Positions 1-8,778 are shown, numbered from the stretch's first letter. The stretch is 40,400 nucleotides of DNA from an uncultured Eubacteriales bacterium (GCA_902765735.1 CACXBB010000021.1:1-40400); one strand, 5' to 3'. Notes: generated by a model not told the origin, from the sequence alone. Program-made: numbers and translations.

Positions 1-102
1 ATTCTTCTTCTCTAATCTGAAATCGGTTCATCTTTCATCACCTTTTCCATTATACCATTCTTTTCCTGTTTTGTATAGATTTTAGAGCAGGATTAGTATA
101 AA

Positions 103-126
103 GGGGTGAACAATCCGTTCATCCCC
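103..126 (+). promoter_or_regulatory. Leader hairpin upstream of the sigma-like gene
   Basis: GGGGTGAAC at 103-111 can pair with GTTCATCCCC at 117-126, leaving one bulged A and a 5-base loop. It ends about 24 bases before the start codon at 150 and just before the AAGGAG ribosome site. It may tune translation of the mobile-element gene; no function is established. Confidence 0.35.
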
Positions 127-149
127 TGAAACCGGAAGGAGCGGGAACC

Positions 150-764
150 ATGGATTACACAAATCTGAACAACGAGGAACTGGTGAGAATCATTACCGAA
201 ACCTCTGCTAACGATGCCTACGACCAGCTCTTCAGGAACATCGCGCCGATCATCCTGCACGAGGCGGAAATGTACCGCGGCAAGATGATGACATACGATA
301 CAGAGGACTTCCTGCAGGAAGGGCAGATTGTTGCCTGGCAGATCATAGCGCGGGGGAACTTTAAGAACGGCAGGTTCGCGGCCTATTTCGGCAGCGCCAT
401 TCGCAAGCACCTGGTGAACATCTACCGGGACTACACGCTGAAAAACCTGATCTGTATTAGTGAACAGGAGGACTGCCGGGGCAACATCACGCGGACGATG
501 GTGGAAGCCGATTACGCCAAAGCCTACAGAGAAAAGCACCGCGCCCAGTGCAAAGCCTGGTATGAAAAGAAGAAGGCCAGCCTGCCGCCCAAAGAGAAAA
601 AGCCACCGATGACCAGGGAAGAGCGCATCCGGAAGGTTGTCGCCTACCAGAGAGAATACTACGCTGCGCACCCCGACAAATATGAGGAGCGCAAAGCGAG
701 GGAAAGAGAGCGCCAGCGCAGGAAGCAGGCTGAGCAGAAGGCTATGATGGCTGCAATGGCCTGA
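150..764 (+). CDS. Sigma-70 region-2-like protein of a mobile element
   Basis: A 204-aa soluble protein. Residues about 20-105 resemble region 2 of sigma-70 family factors (an acidic DTEDFLQEG stretch, then a GRFAAYFGSAIRKHLVNIYRD helix pair). There is no recognisable region 4. The C-terminal 90 residues are instead a highly charged Lys/Arg/Glu helix. Such sigma-like proteins are common in integrative elements of Firmicutes, where their role is mostly unknown; this one could bind RNA polymerase or simply nucleic acid. The ATG is preceded by AAGGAG at good spacing. A Rho-independent terminator follows at 828-849, so the gene is probably monocistronic. It lies beside an Rpn-type nuclease and a broken serine recombinase, which supports the mobile-element context. 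The exact function is not known. Confidence 0.7.
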   Translation: MDYTNLNNEELVRIITETSANDAYDQLFRNIAPIILHEAEMYRGKMMTYDTEDFLQEGQIVAWQIIARGNFKNGRFAAYFGSAIRKHLVNIYRDYTLKNLICISEQEDCRGNITRTMVEADYAKAYREKHRAQCKAWYEKKKASLPPKEKKPPMTREERIRKVVAYQREYYAAHPDKYEERKARERERQRRKQAEQKAMMAAMA

Positions 765-827
765 GAACGTAAACCGAATGATCGATCGAGGCACCCCGGA
801 AGGGGCTGTTCCTCGTTTATGGGAGAT

Positions 828-849
828 GTCGCCGATGGCGACTTTTTTT
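828..849 (+). terminator. Rho-independent terminator
   Basis: A perfect 6-bp stem GTCGCC/GGCGAC with loop GAT, followed by seven T residues. It lies 64 bases after the sigma-like gene. Confidence 0.75.
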
Positions 850-898
850 GTTGGCTTTTTTGTTGCCGAAATAGTTTGTAAATTTGGAATTACCACGA

Positions 899-927
899 TT
901 GAAAAACAGGCGCACTTATGATATGAT
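899..927 (+). promoter_or_regulatory. Sigma-A type promoter for the nuclease gene
   Basis: TTGAAA at 899-904, a 17-base spacer, and TATGAT at 922-927. Transcription should begin near 934, leaving a very short leader before the TTG start at 955. Confidence 0.6.
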
Positions 928-954
928 ACTAACAGGAGGACAGCATCCTCTCTA

Positions 955-1797
955 TTGTGGTACCATGAGGCGGTGGTTGCCTTGGCAGACATAGAATACC
1001 GTGTGCTTCGCACACGCGAAGAGCGGCTGGCTTTTGCCCGGAGCATGAATCTGTTCAGCACACCGTTTATGCGAGAGGTGTTTAAGGACGAAAAGGCCAC
1101 ACAGTATGTTTTGCGTATCCTGACTGGAAAGCCGGATTTGAGAATTGCCCAGAACTTGACGGAGTATCGAATCTCAAAGCTGGACAAGCGCGACGCCGTG
1201 CTTGATGTGATTGCTGTGGACGAAGAAGGAATACAATATCATATCGAGATTCAGCTTGCAGACAGCGATGACCACATTTTACGGGTGAGATTCTATTCAG
1301 CGATGGTGGATAGCGAGCTGCTGGAGAAGGGAACCAAGTATAAGGATCTCCCAAATACAATTATCTTCTATATCAGTATGAATGACTTCATGGATTTGGG
1401 AGAACCAATAGCCAAGGTAAACAGCAAGGTTGGATCGAAGAATAAGGATTACGACGACGGAAAGCATATCTTTTATGTGAATGCCGCTGTGGATGACGAT
1501 TCGGAGGTGGCGAGGCTGATGGAGTTCTTTAAGAGCGCAGACCCGAACGATGCAAGCCACGGGGAGCTATCCGACAGAGTCCACCTTTTGAAATGTGAAC
1601 AGGAAGGAGAGGATCCTATGTGCAAGATCACGCAGAGCTTCGTTGACGAAGGGAAAATCATTGGATACGTAGAATGTCAGAGAGAAGAATATCATATGCC
1701 GGATGAAAAGATCATTGAGAAGATCAAAGATCGCTTTCAGCTGAATGACTATCAGGCGCGCACATTTGTCTATCCGAAGGAAGCAGTAAACGCCTGA
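955..1797 (+). CDS. PD-(D/E)XK nuclease family (Rpn/transposase-type) protein
   Basis: A 280-aa protein matching the family annotated as PD-(D/E)XK nuclease family transposase or Rpn recombination-promoting nuclease. Visible hallmarks are the N-terminal MNLFSTPFMREVF motif, the catalytic-core pattern DAVLDVIAVD followed by HIEIQL (Asp, then Glu-x-Gln), the VRFYSAMVDSELL helix, and the late DDGKHIFYVNAA and SHGELSDRVHLLK motifs. Family members are intracellular DNA endonucleases that promote recombination or are mobile themselves. The frame opens with TTG at 955, 14 bases after AGGAGGA (934-940); GTG at 973 and TTG at 982 are alternatives, so the exact start is uncertain. AGGAGGA can pair with TCCTCTC just before the start, which could mask the ribosome site. 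The C-terminus past residue about 225 departs from the usual Gly-rich repeats of the family. Confidence 0.8.
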   Translation: MWYHEAVVALADIEYRVLRTREERLAFARSMNLFSTPFMREVFKDEKATQYVLRILTGKPDLRIAQNLTEYRISKLDKRDAVLDVIAVDEEGIQYHIEIQLADSDDHILRVRFYSAMVDSELLEKGTKYKDLPNTIIFYISMNDFMDLGEPIAKVNSKVGSKNKDYDDGKHIFYVNAAVDDDSEVARLMEFFKSADPNDASHGELSDRVHLLKCEQEGEDPMCKITQSFVDEGKIIGYVECQREEYHMPDEKIIEKIKDRFQLNDYQARTFVYPKEAVNA

Positions 1798-1822
1798 TGC
1801 TGATGCACGATAAGAATAACAC

Positions 1823-1876
1823 TAGCCCGGGTGGGCGGTATCCAAGACCGAAGATACTTCCCCTCCGGGCTACTTT
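1823..1876 (+). terminator. Possible terminator with a long loop
   Basis: TAGCCCGG at 1823-1830 pairs with CCGGGCTA at 1865-1872, followed by CTTTT. The 34-base loop is unusually long. The gap 1798-2066 also holds a 15-base palindrome, CCTTATATTATAAGG, at 1984-1998. I see no convincing gene in it. Confidence 0.35.
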
Positions 1877-2066
1877 TATGCCCGATTTGCCGCTGCCTGA
1901 CAACCACGGACAGGGGCTTTTTCTTTGTCAGAATCCGACAATTCCGGGGCCTGTTTTTCTCCGTTTTATTCGCCCAGACTGGCCCTTATATTATAAGGTA
2001 TAGACTTGCTTTTAGGCGGCAGTGACGGTAAGATGCCACTGACCAAGGACGGAAGGAGGACTCAAG

Positions 2067-3771
2067 ATGCCTGAGAGACAGATCAAAGTCGATCAGGATC
2101 GCACCCCAGGCAGGCCTCCGAACGGAGCTGGTTGAAGGCAAGCCGAAGACTACGGTCACTCCGCAGGCGCAGCCTCCGGTAAAGATTGCTGCCGCCTCTC
2201 CGGTGGAAGTGAAGAAGCTGCGTGTAGCCGGTTACTGCCGCGTCTCCACAGGCACAACCCAGCAGGAGACTTCTATTGTGGCGCAGCGGGAGCACTACGA
2301 GACTTACATCAAATCCCATCCCGACTGGGAGTTTGCAGGGGTCTACTGGGAAGCCGCTGTCTCCGGGACAAAGAAGGAAAACCGTCCGGAGCTGAAGCGC
2401 CTGATCGCGGCCTGCAAAGCGGGGATGGTGGACCTGATTTTGACAAAATCAATCAGCCGCTTCTCCCGCAACACAACGGACTGCCTGAAAATGGTGCGGA
2501 CACTGATGGCGCTCGGCGTGAACATCCTGTTTGAAAAGGAAAATATCCACACCGGTACGATGGAGTCGGAATTCCTGTTGACGCTGTTTTCGACCTTTGC
2601 GGAAGAGGAATCCAAATCCATCTCTGCCAACGAACTGTGGACAAAACATAAGCAGATTGAGAACGGTACCTTCCGGTACTCCACGGCCCCGTTTGGTTAC
2701 AACCTGGTGGACGGAACCTTTGAGGTCAATCCGGAGAGGGCGCCGATTGTGAGAGAAATCTTCGATGCGGTTCTCGCGGGAAAAGGCACGCCGACAATTG
2801 CGAAAGAGCTAAACGTCAGAGGAATCCCGACCGGGACCAAACGGAATGACGGTTCCCCCGGAGTCTGGACAGCCTACATGGTCGGTGGGATGATCAAGAA
2901 TGTCTCTTACATCGGAGATGTACTGAACCAGAAAACCTTTTTCGATCATTTCCACCTCAAGTACAACTACGGCGAAAGGAAGCAGTATCATGTATGGAAA
3001 GAAGGTACGGATGACCTGCCAGCGCGCCTTGTTTGGAAAGCTGGTCTGCGGAGAGTGCGGAGACCGCTACAAGCGGTATGCCTGCAGGGATGGCGTTCAT
3101 AGAAGCGCAATGCATGCAACGGCAGAGGCGTTACCGAAGAGGAAGTGCAGAAAGCTGTGGTTACGGCATTCAATACGTTGCCTGAGAAGAGGGAGGACCT
3201 GATCAGGATGCAGGAGCGCATCCTTTGGGGACCGCTTGACCGCATCAGCCGTGAGCTTGACGCCATCGACAGCAGGAAATCCGAATTGGAGAACAGCATC
3301 AGCGATTATGCCGCGACTGGCCGCCTTGACCGGCGCATCCTGTTCATCTTCAGCGATGATGGCGAGGAAATTGACGAGGAGACTGCCGTGGAGCGTATTA
3401 GCGCGGAGATTGATGAGCTGAACGAAAAGAGGGATGAGCTGCTCATCCAGAAGGGCGATCTTGGCATTCAGGAAGCGAATATTCAGACCTTGCTGAAGCT
3501 GACTAACGCCATCATGAAGCTTCCCGTCAAAGTGAAGACCACTTTAAAGACAGGAACGGATAACGGAACGGTGGAGGGAGAAAAGGTCGATCTTGCTGCC
3601 TGCTACGATCTTGCCGATTTCTATGAGCGCACCGATAGAATTACACAATGGGGACCGGTGAGAGCATTCGACGATAACCTGACGAAGCGTTTTATTGACA
3701 AGATTGTGGTTCAACAGGATGGCATAGAGGTTCAGTTCAAAGCAGGCATCGAGGTGAAAGTGCCTATGTAA
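2067..3771 (+). pseudogene. Large serine recombinase, broken by frameshifts and deletions
   Basis: A TnpX-like large serine recombinase in pieces. ATG at 2067 follows GGAAGGAGG and encodes MPERQIKV, then that frame stops near 2135. The body continues in the next frame (about 2115-2997) and holds the catalytic domain: AGYCRVST carries the nucleophile Ser, ISRFSRNT the conserved Arg/Ser helix, followed by ESEFLLTLFSTFAEEES. The recombinase domain follows (STAPFGYN, ERAPIVREIFD). Near 3000 the frame shifts again and the zinc-ribbon half LVCGECGDRYKR appears in another frame; the linker before it and the second Cys pair are missing. From about 3105 the original frame resumes (ACNGRGVTEEEVQKAV) with the coiled-coil C-terminus to 3771. 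An intact protein would be inactive without repair, so the element is probably immobile. It must once have driven integration of this element. Confidence 0.85.
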
Positions 3772-3784
3772 CCATAAATCCTTT

Positions 3785-3821
3785 GGGGAGTGCCGATGAT
3801 GGCGCTCCCCGTCTTTTTTTT
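3785..3821 (+). terminator. Rho-independent terminator after the recombinase
   Basis: GGGGAGTGCC and GGCGCTCCCC form a 10-bp stem with one G-T pair and loop GATGAT, followed by GTC and a run of eight T. It closely resembles the GCCGATGGC terminator at 828. Confidence 0.85.
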
Positions 3822-3991
3822 GCCTACAGGGCCAAATTGGCTGAAAAGTCAGACAATTTAGTTAATTGCTTGTGTTTTTAGCTATTTTGTGCTATTATTG
3901 GAAACGTAGAGATATCGTCATTTCGATCTTAAACAGGTGATTCACGCAATAAATATGCCCTTAGTCACCTTAAATTTGCCGAAATACAGAA
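3822..3991. other. AT-rich junction between mobile element and surface-protein fragment
   Basis: This stretch has no open gene and is distinctly AT-rich. An imperfect AGGTGA...TCACCT inverted pair lies around 3936-3971. The reading frame of the downstream Cna_B fragment is open only from 3974, after TAA at 3971-3973, so the element boundary or deletion endpoint should fall near 3974-3992. No certain attachment site can be read from one junction alone. Confidence 0.4.
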
Positions 3992-4300
3992 TTGGCCGGG
4001 GACGGTTATCACCTTGGCTACTACGAATCGCATGCATCCGGCGTGTACTTCATGGGCAGGCTGCCTTACGGGACGTACTACCTGGTGGAGACGCAAGTGC
4101 CGGCAGGATACACCGATAACGCCGGCAAGGTGTTCAAGCTGACGGTGGGGAAGGATACCACGGAGGGTGGAACCACTACGGCCGGAGTCACTGTGGACAA
4201 CGAGCATGAAGTGGTCAAGCTGAATAGGACAAGCAGCGAGGAAGTCATTGTCGAGGCATTCAGGCACTTCATGACCACAGGGGAGAACCCCGACGCATGA
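3992..4300 (+). pseudogene. 3' fragment of a Cna_B/SpaA-type surface protein
   Basis: About 102 codons in frame, without a credible start (the first in-frame initiator is TTG at 3992, with no ribosome site). Residues GRLPYGTYYLVETQVPAGYT are the signature of the last strands of a Cna_B/SpaA prealbumin-like domain, which in Gram-positive surface proteins and pilins forms internal isopeptide bonds. Only the end of one such domain remains, so the 5' part was probably lost when the mobile element upstream arrived. The C-terminus (about 30 residues, ending TTGENPDA) has no LPXTG sorting signal or membrane anchor. This is odd for a sortase substrate and suggests assembly with the prepilin-like proteins encoded immediately downstream. 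The stop codon overlaps an ATG (ATGA) in the frame of the next gene. Confidence 0.65.
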
Positions 4301-4350
4301 TGTGCGACGGACAGAAACCAACAATCTCAACACGCGGAGGCGATGGAACA

Positions 4351-5007
4351 GTGAATGCTGTGAAAAAGAAAATTGAATCGCAGAAAGGTGCTTCCATCAC
4401 CTTCGCGCTGCTGTTGTTCCTGGTGTGCTCGATGGTCAGCATCGTCGTGGTCACTGCGGGAACTGCGGCTGCCGGACGTATGAGCCAGAGAGCGGAGACG
4501 GATCAGCGGTATTACGCCGTAACCTCCGCGGTGGAATTGCTGATCGATGATTTCAAGGGTAAGACTGCGACGGTAGAGTATACGAAGGAGACTGCGGAAA
4601 CCGGTGTATCGGAAGACAGTATCACTGTGACAAAGATTGATGACTCTGAATCGACTGTGAGCGATTCCGGTATCGTTGCGAACGCATCAAAAAAATTGGT
4701 TGGCAAGATCGCCAATCCAACGACTTCAACCGGTCCTGACGACGAGCTGTCTTTAGTGGTTACAGGAGCGTTGGATTTTTCCGCCTTGAAATGTACGATC
4801 AGGGAGTACATCAAGAAGGACGGCCGCGTGATCTTTGAGGTGAGCAATGCGGTAGCTCCCGGTGCGGCAAAGTACACTTTACAGGTGGTGTTCGATGCGA
4901 GAATCACACAGTCCAAGTCGCAGTATACAGCTTCCGGGGTATCGATGGACAAGGTGACAACGACGCTGGAATGGTCGCTGAGTGGCATTGAGAAGGGCGT
5001 CGTGTGA
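4351..5007 (+). CDS. Prepilin-like (PilX/minor pseudopilin type) protein
   Basis: A 218-aa protein with a short basic leader (MNAVKKKIESQKG) followed at once by a hydrophobic helix of about 24 residues (ASITFALLLFLVC...). This is the arrangement of type III signal sequences cut by prepilin peptidase after Gly13. The usual Glu at mature position 5 is replaced by Phe, as in some PilX-like or tip pseudopilins. The rest is a Thr/Ser-rich globular domain. I chose GTG at 4351 because GGAGG lies 10 bases upstream; the frame is open from ATG 4297, which would give an 18-residue hydrophilic extension coupled to the preceding fragment. It heads four prepilin-like genes read in one direction. It is probably an exported minor subunit of a type IV pilus or pilus-like filament, but no assembly ATPase is in the window. 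Confidence 0.65.
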   Translation: MNAVKKKIESQKGASITFALLLFLVCSMVSIVVVTAGTAAAGRMSQRAETDQRYYAVTSAVELLIDDFKGKTATVEYTKETAETGVSEDSITVTKIDDSESTVSDSGIVANASKKLVGKIANPTTSTGPDDELSLVVTGALDFSALKCTIREYIKKDGRVIFEVSNAVAPGAAKYTLQVVFDARITQSKSQYTASGVSMDKVTTTLEWSLSGIEKGVV

Positions 5008-5013
5008 GGAGGC

Positions 5014-5361
5014 ATGAAAAGGGCAATGAAAAAAATAAAAAACCAACTGTGCCTAAAGCTCAGCAGCAATGCCGGCGAGTCTTTGGCGGAAACGTTGATC
5101 TCCACGCTGATCGCGGCCCTGGCGCTGGTGATGCTGGCCGGTGCCATCAGCGCGACGGCGAATATTATCAAAGTCAGCGATAAGCAAATGGGCAAATATT
5201 ATGATAGGGATGCGGCGCTTGTGGCCATGTCATCCCCAGAGAGCGACTCTTTGTCCATAAGCATTGAACGGGGTGGCACAGGAATAGAAGCCCGAAATGC
5301 GCGTTATTGCAAAAATGAGGCGTTCAGCAGTAAACCAGTGGTGGCTTATAAGGTGGGCTGA
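5014..5361 (+). CDS. Type IV prepilin-like protein, short
   Basis: A 115-aa protein whose basic leader ends in Gly21. The cleavage motif AG|ESLAETLIS puts Glu at mature position 5, as in true type IV pilins, and is followed by a hydrophobic helix (TLIAALALVMLAGAIS). The C-terminal domain has only about 60 residues, so it is a very small pseudopilin. The stop of the preceding gene is 4 bases upstream; GAGGAGG sits one base before ATG 5014, so ATG 5026 (MKKIKNQ...) may be the real start. The tail may have been shortened: the downstream frame is already open at 5297 and overlaps it. Likely role: a minor subunit in the same filament or secretion apparatus as its neighbours. Confidence 0.7.
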   Translation: MKRAMKKIKNQLCLKLSSNAGESLAETLISTLIAALALVMLAGAISATANIIKVSDKQMGKYYDRDAALVAMSSPESDSLSISIERGGTGIEARNARYCKNEAFSSKPVVAYKVG

Positions 5362-5461
5362 GTTGCAGAAGATCGATGACAATGATTGGGCGAGAGAGAT
5401 GAAAAGAAGAGCGTATGACAACAGAATAGATGAGAGGGCGCAATCGTCAAGGGCAGGAAAA

Positions 5462-6046
5462 ATGTCGCTCAAGCTGAAAAGTCGAAGGGGCTTCACTCTC
5501 GCGGAGACCCTTTTGGCTGTGCTTATACTGCTCCTGGTCTCCGCGATCGTTGCCACCGGCATGCCTGCCGCTACGAATGCCTACAATAAGATCGTGCTGG
5601 GCGCAAATGCGAAGGTGATGCTGTCCACGGCCATTACGGCGCTGCATGACGAGATCGGCACGGCGTGGAAGGTGGAGACGCCCTCTGAAACGACGACAGA
5701 ACTTGTCTATTTTAATGCGAGCACAGGGGCGAAATCGAAGATATCATTGGATACGACGGATCATAATGCAATCCAGGTTCAGGATTATCTGTCATTGTCG
5801 GGTGATCTTATCCATGATGTAGATTATAACAAAAGCACAACGCGCCATCTTGTAGCGGACTCAAACGCAGGTATGTATGTGACGTATACGGGAATAAGCT
5901 ATAATGCAGCGACGGGTATCGTATCCATCGAACATCTGAAGGTGTGCAAAAAGTCGAACGGCGCCACACTGGTGGAATTTGCAGGGGAGAACGGCGCTTC
6001 AAAGGACTTCACAATTCGCGTTATCTCGAATGATGCGGTTGAATAA
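5462..6046 (+). CDS. Type IV prepilin / pseudopilin
   Basis: A 194-aa protein with a textbook prepilin N-terminus: MSLKLKSRRG|FTLAETLLAVL has Gly10 at -1, Phe at +1 and Glu at +5, followed by a 20-residue hydrophobic helix. The remaining 160 residues form a soluble Ser/Thr-rich domain with no recognised family. Prepilin peptidase should cut and N-methylate it at the inner membrane face. ATG 5462 gives the usual short leader; ATG 5399 is an alternative that adds 21 hydrophilic residues (and follows GAGAGAG). It lies between two other prepilin genes, so it is best read as a minor pilin or pseudopilin of the same machine. Confidence 0.75.
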   Translation: MSLKLKSRRGFTLAETLLAVLILLLVSAIVATGMPAATNAYNKIVLGANAKVMLSTAITALHDEIGTAWKVETPSETTTELVYFNASTGAKSKISLDTTDHNAIQVQDYLSLSGDLIHDVDYNKSTTRHLVADSNAGMYVTYTGISYNAATGIVSIEHLKVCKKSNGATLVEFAGENGASKDFTIRVISNDAVE

Positions 6047-6063
6047 AAAAGCTACGAAAAACA

Positions 6064-8778
6064 ATGATCCTACCGAATAAAAAGCTGGTGAATGTGGTGA
6101 TAGATATGAAGGTAAGGAGCGCTGTGCGCAAGGACAATTATACAGAAAAAAAGAAGCGCCGCGGCAGGTGGAGCGTCGCTGGCTTTACAATGGCTGAATT
6201 GCTGATTGTGGTGGCGATTATAGGCGTTCTGTTTGGCGTCAGCTTTGTCGCCGTGCAAAGCCATCAGAAATCCCTGACCCAGGCGCAGTATGACGCTATT
6301 GCCAAGGAGATATTTGTCGCGGCGCAAAACCACCTGACGCTGGCGAAGAGTGAGAATTATGGTTTGACAGTAAGCATCAATTCTGCGAAAAAAGACACAA
6401 CTGCAAATTTCTTTGGGACAAAAGAAGACGCCACAACCGATACGGGTGATGACATCTATTACTTCTGCAGCAAGGATAACAATACATCAAAAGCGCTTGA
6501 ACAGATATTGCCCTTCGGCGCTGTGGAGCTTGTGAGCGGGGGAAGCTTCATCATACGGTACCAGCCAAACGCCGCGCAGGTTTTGGATGTATTTTACTGG
6601 ACGGATGGCACGGGGAAGTATGACGCCAATCTTGACAGCAGTAAATACAAAACGCTGATGGAAAGCTATACGGGGGACGATCATAAGAATTATACCGTCG
6701 GCATTCTCGGCTGGTGCGGCGGGGAAGCCCCAGTCAGCACAGGGGCATTTTTGAACACGCCGACCATTGAGGTGATAAACGCCGAGCGCTTGCTTGTGAA
6801 GGTTACCGACCCGAATATCAGCAGCACGGATGATTCCATCACAGCCCTGAATCCAAGGCTTAAACTGTTTGTTGAGGGAAAAACAAGCAATACGAAAGCG
6901 GCAATCTTATTGACGAATGTGGATGCTGAAGGAACCAGTGGATGGCTTGATGAGCCTATGCCGGATACCTCCAGGTTGAGCGACGTCGATAAGACCAACA
7001 GCATATATACCGTTGTATTGGATGATATTACGACGCAGAAGCTTCATTTTGCGCAACTGAACGAAGTGTCAGGAGATAGCATAGTTGATGGTACGCTTAG
7101 CATTAAACGGAATGGCACTGGATTCATTCCGGGAGAGAATATAGAGATTTATGCAGTGGCGTACAGTAACAGTGAGCTGTCGAACATTGCTTACAGCGGC
7201 AAATGGATCACCAATAGTCTGTTCGGGGAAGTGGTTGAGGACGTCACTACCTCGCCTGGTATTACAACAAGAACTGCAGAGAAGGTTTGCATCAGTAATA
7301 TCCGGCATTTGGAAAACCTGAGCGACGGGATTTCTGAGGTGTCTTATAACGATCGATACTTTAACAGTAGTATTAGTGCTGAACAAACGGTTGATTTGGA
7401 TTGGAAAGATTTTATAACGGGAGTCAACGCCTTGAAGGGTGTTAAGGCAACCAGTACAATCAATATCTACGATAAAAACGGGAAAAAGACAAAGGACAAT
7501 TGTTTCCTTCCTGTGACCGTTTCAGCAGAATATGCTCTAACCTTTGACGGGCAATCTTCTGTTTCAAACACAGAAATAGTGGGAGGTGAAGTTGCGCCGA
7601 GCACGATAACCGTAGCCGAAAATCACAGCATTACCGGGATTGTTGTGGATGATAGGGAGGCGACCGGCGAAGGGTTTGCTTCGCTGAGCTCTGCCGGTCT
7701 GTTCGGATCGCTCACAGGCGCCTCGATCAAGAATCTTACATTGATCAATACCAGCATTGCCCTTACATCCGGAAACGCCGGTGTACTGGCGGGATCGTTG
7801 ACAGGTTCCACGGTGGAAAATGTCCTGGCGTACAACAACGGGGATAATACCGCTGCGAATGTCACTGCGCTGAACGGCCACGCGGGAGGACTGATCGGTT
7901 CAATAAATGCAAGTACGGATTTGAAAAAGTGCGCGGCGGCTGTGACCGTAAGCAGTACCGGCGGAAATGCTGGAGGACTGGTAGGAACCGCCGTATCGAC
8001 TGAAGAAATAAAATGTTTCATTACTGGTTGCTATTCCGGAGGACATACGATGGATTCCTCGATTGCTGGAAGTAGTGCAGTAGTGTATAGCAATGAAAAC
8101 TACAATGTTACTGCAACAGCGGGTGCGAGCACGGGTGGCATTGCGGGCGGCTTGATTGGCGAAGCGCAAGCCACACAGATTAAGTACAGCTATTCCACAT
8201 GCTCTGCTAAAGGTACGACTGCCGGTGGATTGGTGGGAACTGGCAGTGGGGCGATTAAGTATTCCTATTGTACCGGATTGGTATCAGGGACAACTGAAGG
8301 CGCGTTTGCCGGTAATTATAGTGGTACATCGACAGAATGTATGTACTATGAGATCATTAACGAGAGAGAGGAGAAGGACGGGTCAGGCAATCCCACAGGC
8401 GGATATACCTATCTGTATCCGGTGAATGGCTCGGCGGAGGTGTCGGGTATTTCCGCCTTTGACGGGACCGCCTCGACCTTCAACGCATTCTCCGACCCCG
8501 GCACAAGCGGAGATGCCTGGCAGGCAGCCGTGCCGTACAATGCGACCTTGACGAAATACTATGGCGAGGGCAGCGGGACGAACAGAGTAGCCAGATATAA
8601 TCTGCGCACGGTAGAACAGTTATTGCTGCTTGATGGAAGCTATAATGCTGATGCAGTGGGCGCATTGGTCATCAATGATGCTGTGGATACGGAGACAGAG
8701 AAGTCTCCCGCTGACAGTGTGAAGGTCCACTACGGCGACTGGCCCGCGCCGGAGATCTTCGTGATCAACACAAAGTAA
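6064..8778 (+). CDS. Giant prepilin-like protein with GLUG-type repeats
   Basis: A 904-aa exported protein. A basic leader ends in AG|FTMAELLIVVAIIGVL (Gly40, Phe41, Glu at +5), the canonical type IV prepilin motif with its hydrophobic helix at residues about 41-65. Residues about 65-500 form an unassigned extracellular region. From about residue 520 there are repeated GLUG-like units: NAGVLAGSLTGS, HAGGLIGSI, NAGGLVGTA, GGIAGGLIGEA and TAGGLVGTGS, each followed by a short Tyr/Ser turn. GLUG repeats are known from large surface proteins and probably build a beta-solenoid. At 904 aa it is far above the usual 130-200 aa pilin, so it may be a tip adhesin. ATG 6064 lacks a clear ribosome site; in-frame GTG 6091 or ATG 6106 (weak GGTG upstream) may be used. 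A strong terminator follows at 8792, closing the cluster. Confidence 0.75.
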   Translation: MILPNKKLVNVVIDMKVRSAVRKDNYTEKKKRRGRWSVAGFTMAELLIVVAIIGVLFGVSFVAVQSHQKSLTQAQYDAIAKEIFVAAQNHLTLAKSENYGLTVSINSAKKDTTANFFGTKEDATTDTGDDIYYFCSKDNNTSKALEQILPFGAVELVSGGSFIIRYQPNAAQVLDVFYWTDGTGKYDANLDSSKYKTLMESYTGDDHKNYTVGILGWCGGEAPVSTGAFLNTPTIEVINAERLLVKVTDPNISSTDDSITALNPRLKLFVEGKTSNTKAAILLTNVDAEGTSGWLDEPMPDTSRLSDVDKTNSIYTVVLDDITTQKLHFAQLNEVSGDSIVDGTLSIKRNGTGFIPGENIEIYAVAYSNSELSNIAYSGKWITNSLFGEVVEDVTTSPGITTRTAEKVCISNIRHLENLSDGISEVSYNDRYFNSSISAEQTVDLDWKDFITGVNALKGVKATSTINIYDKNGKKTKDNCFLPVTVSAEYALTFDGQSSVSNTEIVGGEVAPSTITVAENHSITGIVVDDREATGEGFASLSSAGLFGSLTGASIKNLTLINTSIALTSGNAGVLAGSLTGSTVENVLAYNNGDNTAANVTALNGHAGGLIGSINASTDLKKCAAAVTVSSTGGNAGGLVGTAVSTEEIKCFITGCYSGGHTMDSSIAGSSAVVYSNENYNVTATAGASTGGIAGGLIGEAQATQIKYSYSTCSAKGTTAGGLVGTGSGAIKYSYCTGLVSGTTEGAFAGNYSGTSTECMYYEIINEREEKDGSGNPTGGYTYLYPVNGSAEVSGISAFDGTASTFNAFSDPGTSGDAWQAAVPYNATLTKYYGEGSGTNRVARYNLRTVEQLLLLDGSYNADAVGALVINDAVDTETEKSPADSVKVHYGDWPAPEIFVINTK

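Noticed and set aside
1797-2025. Two short overlapping frames after the nuclease gene
   Set aside because: No ribosome site and no recognisable sequence; the region looks like a terminator plus promoter DNA.
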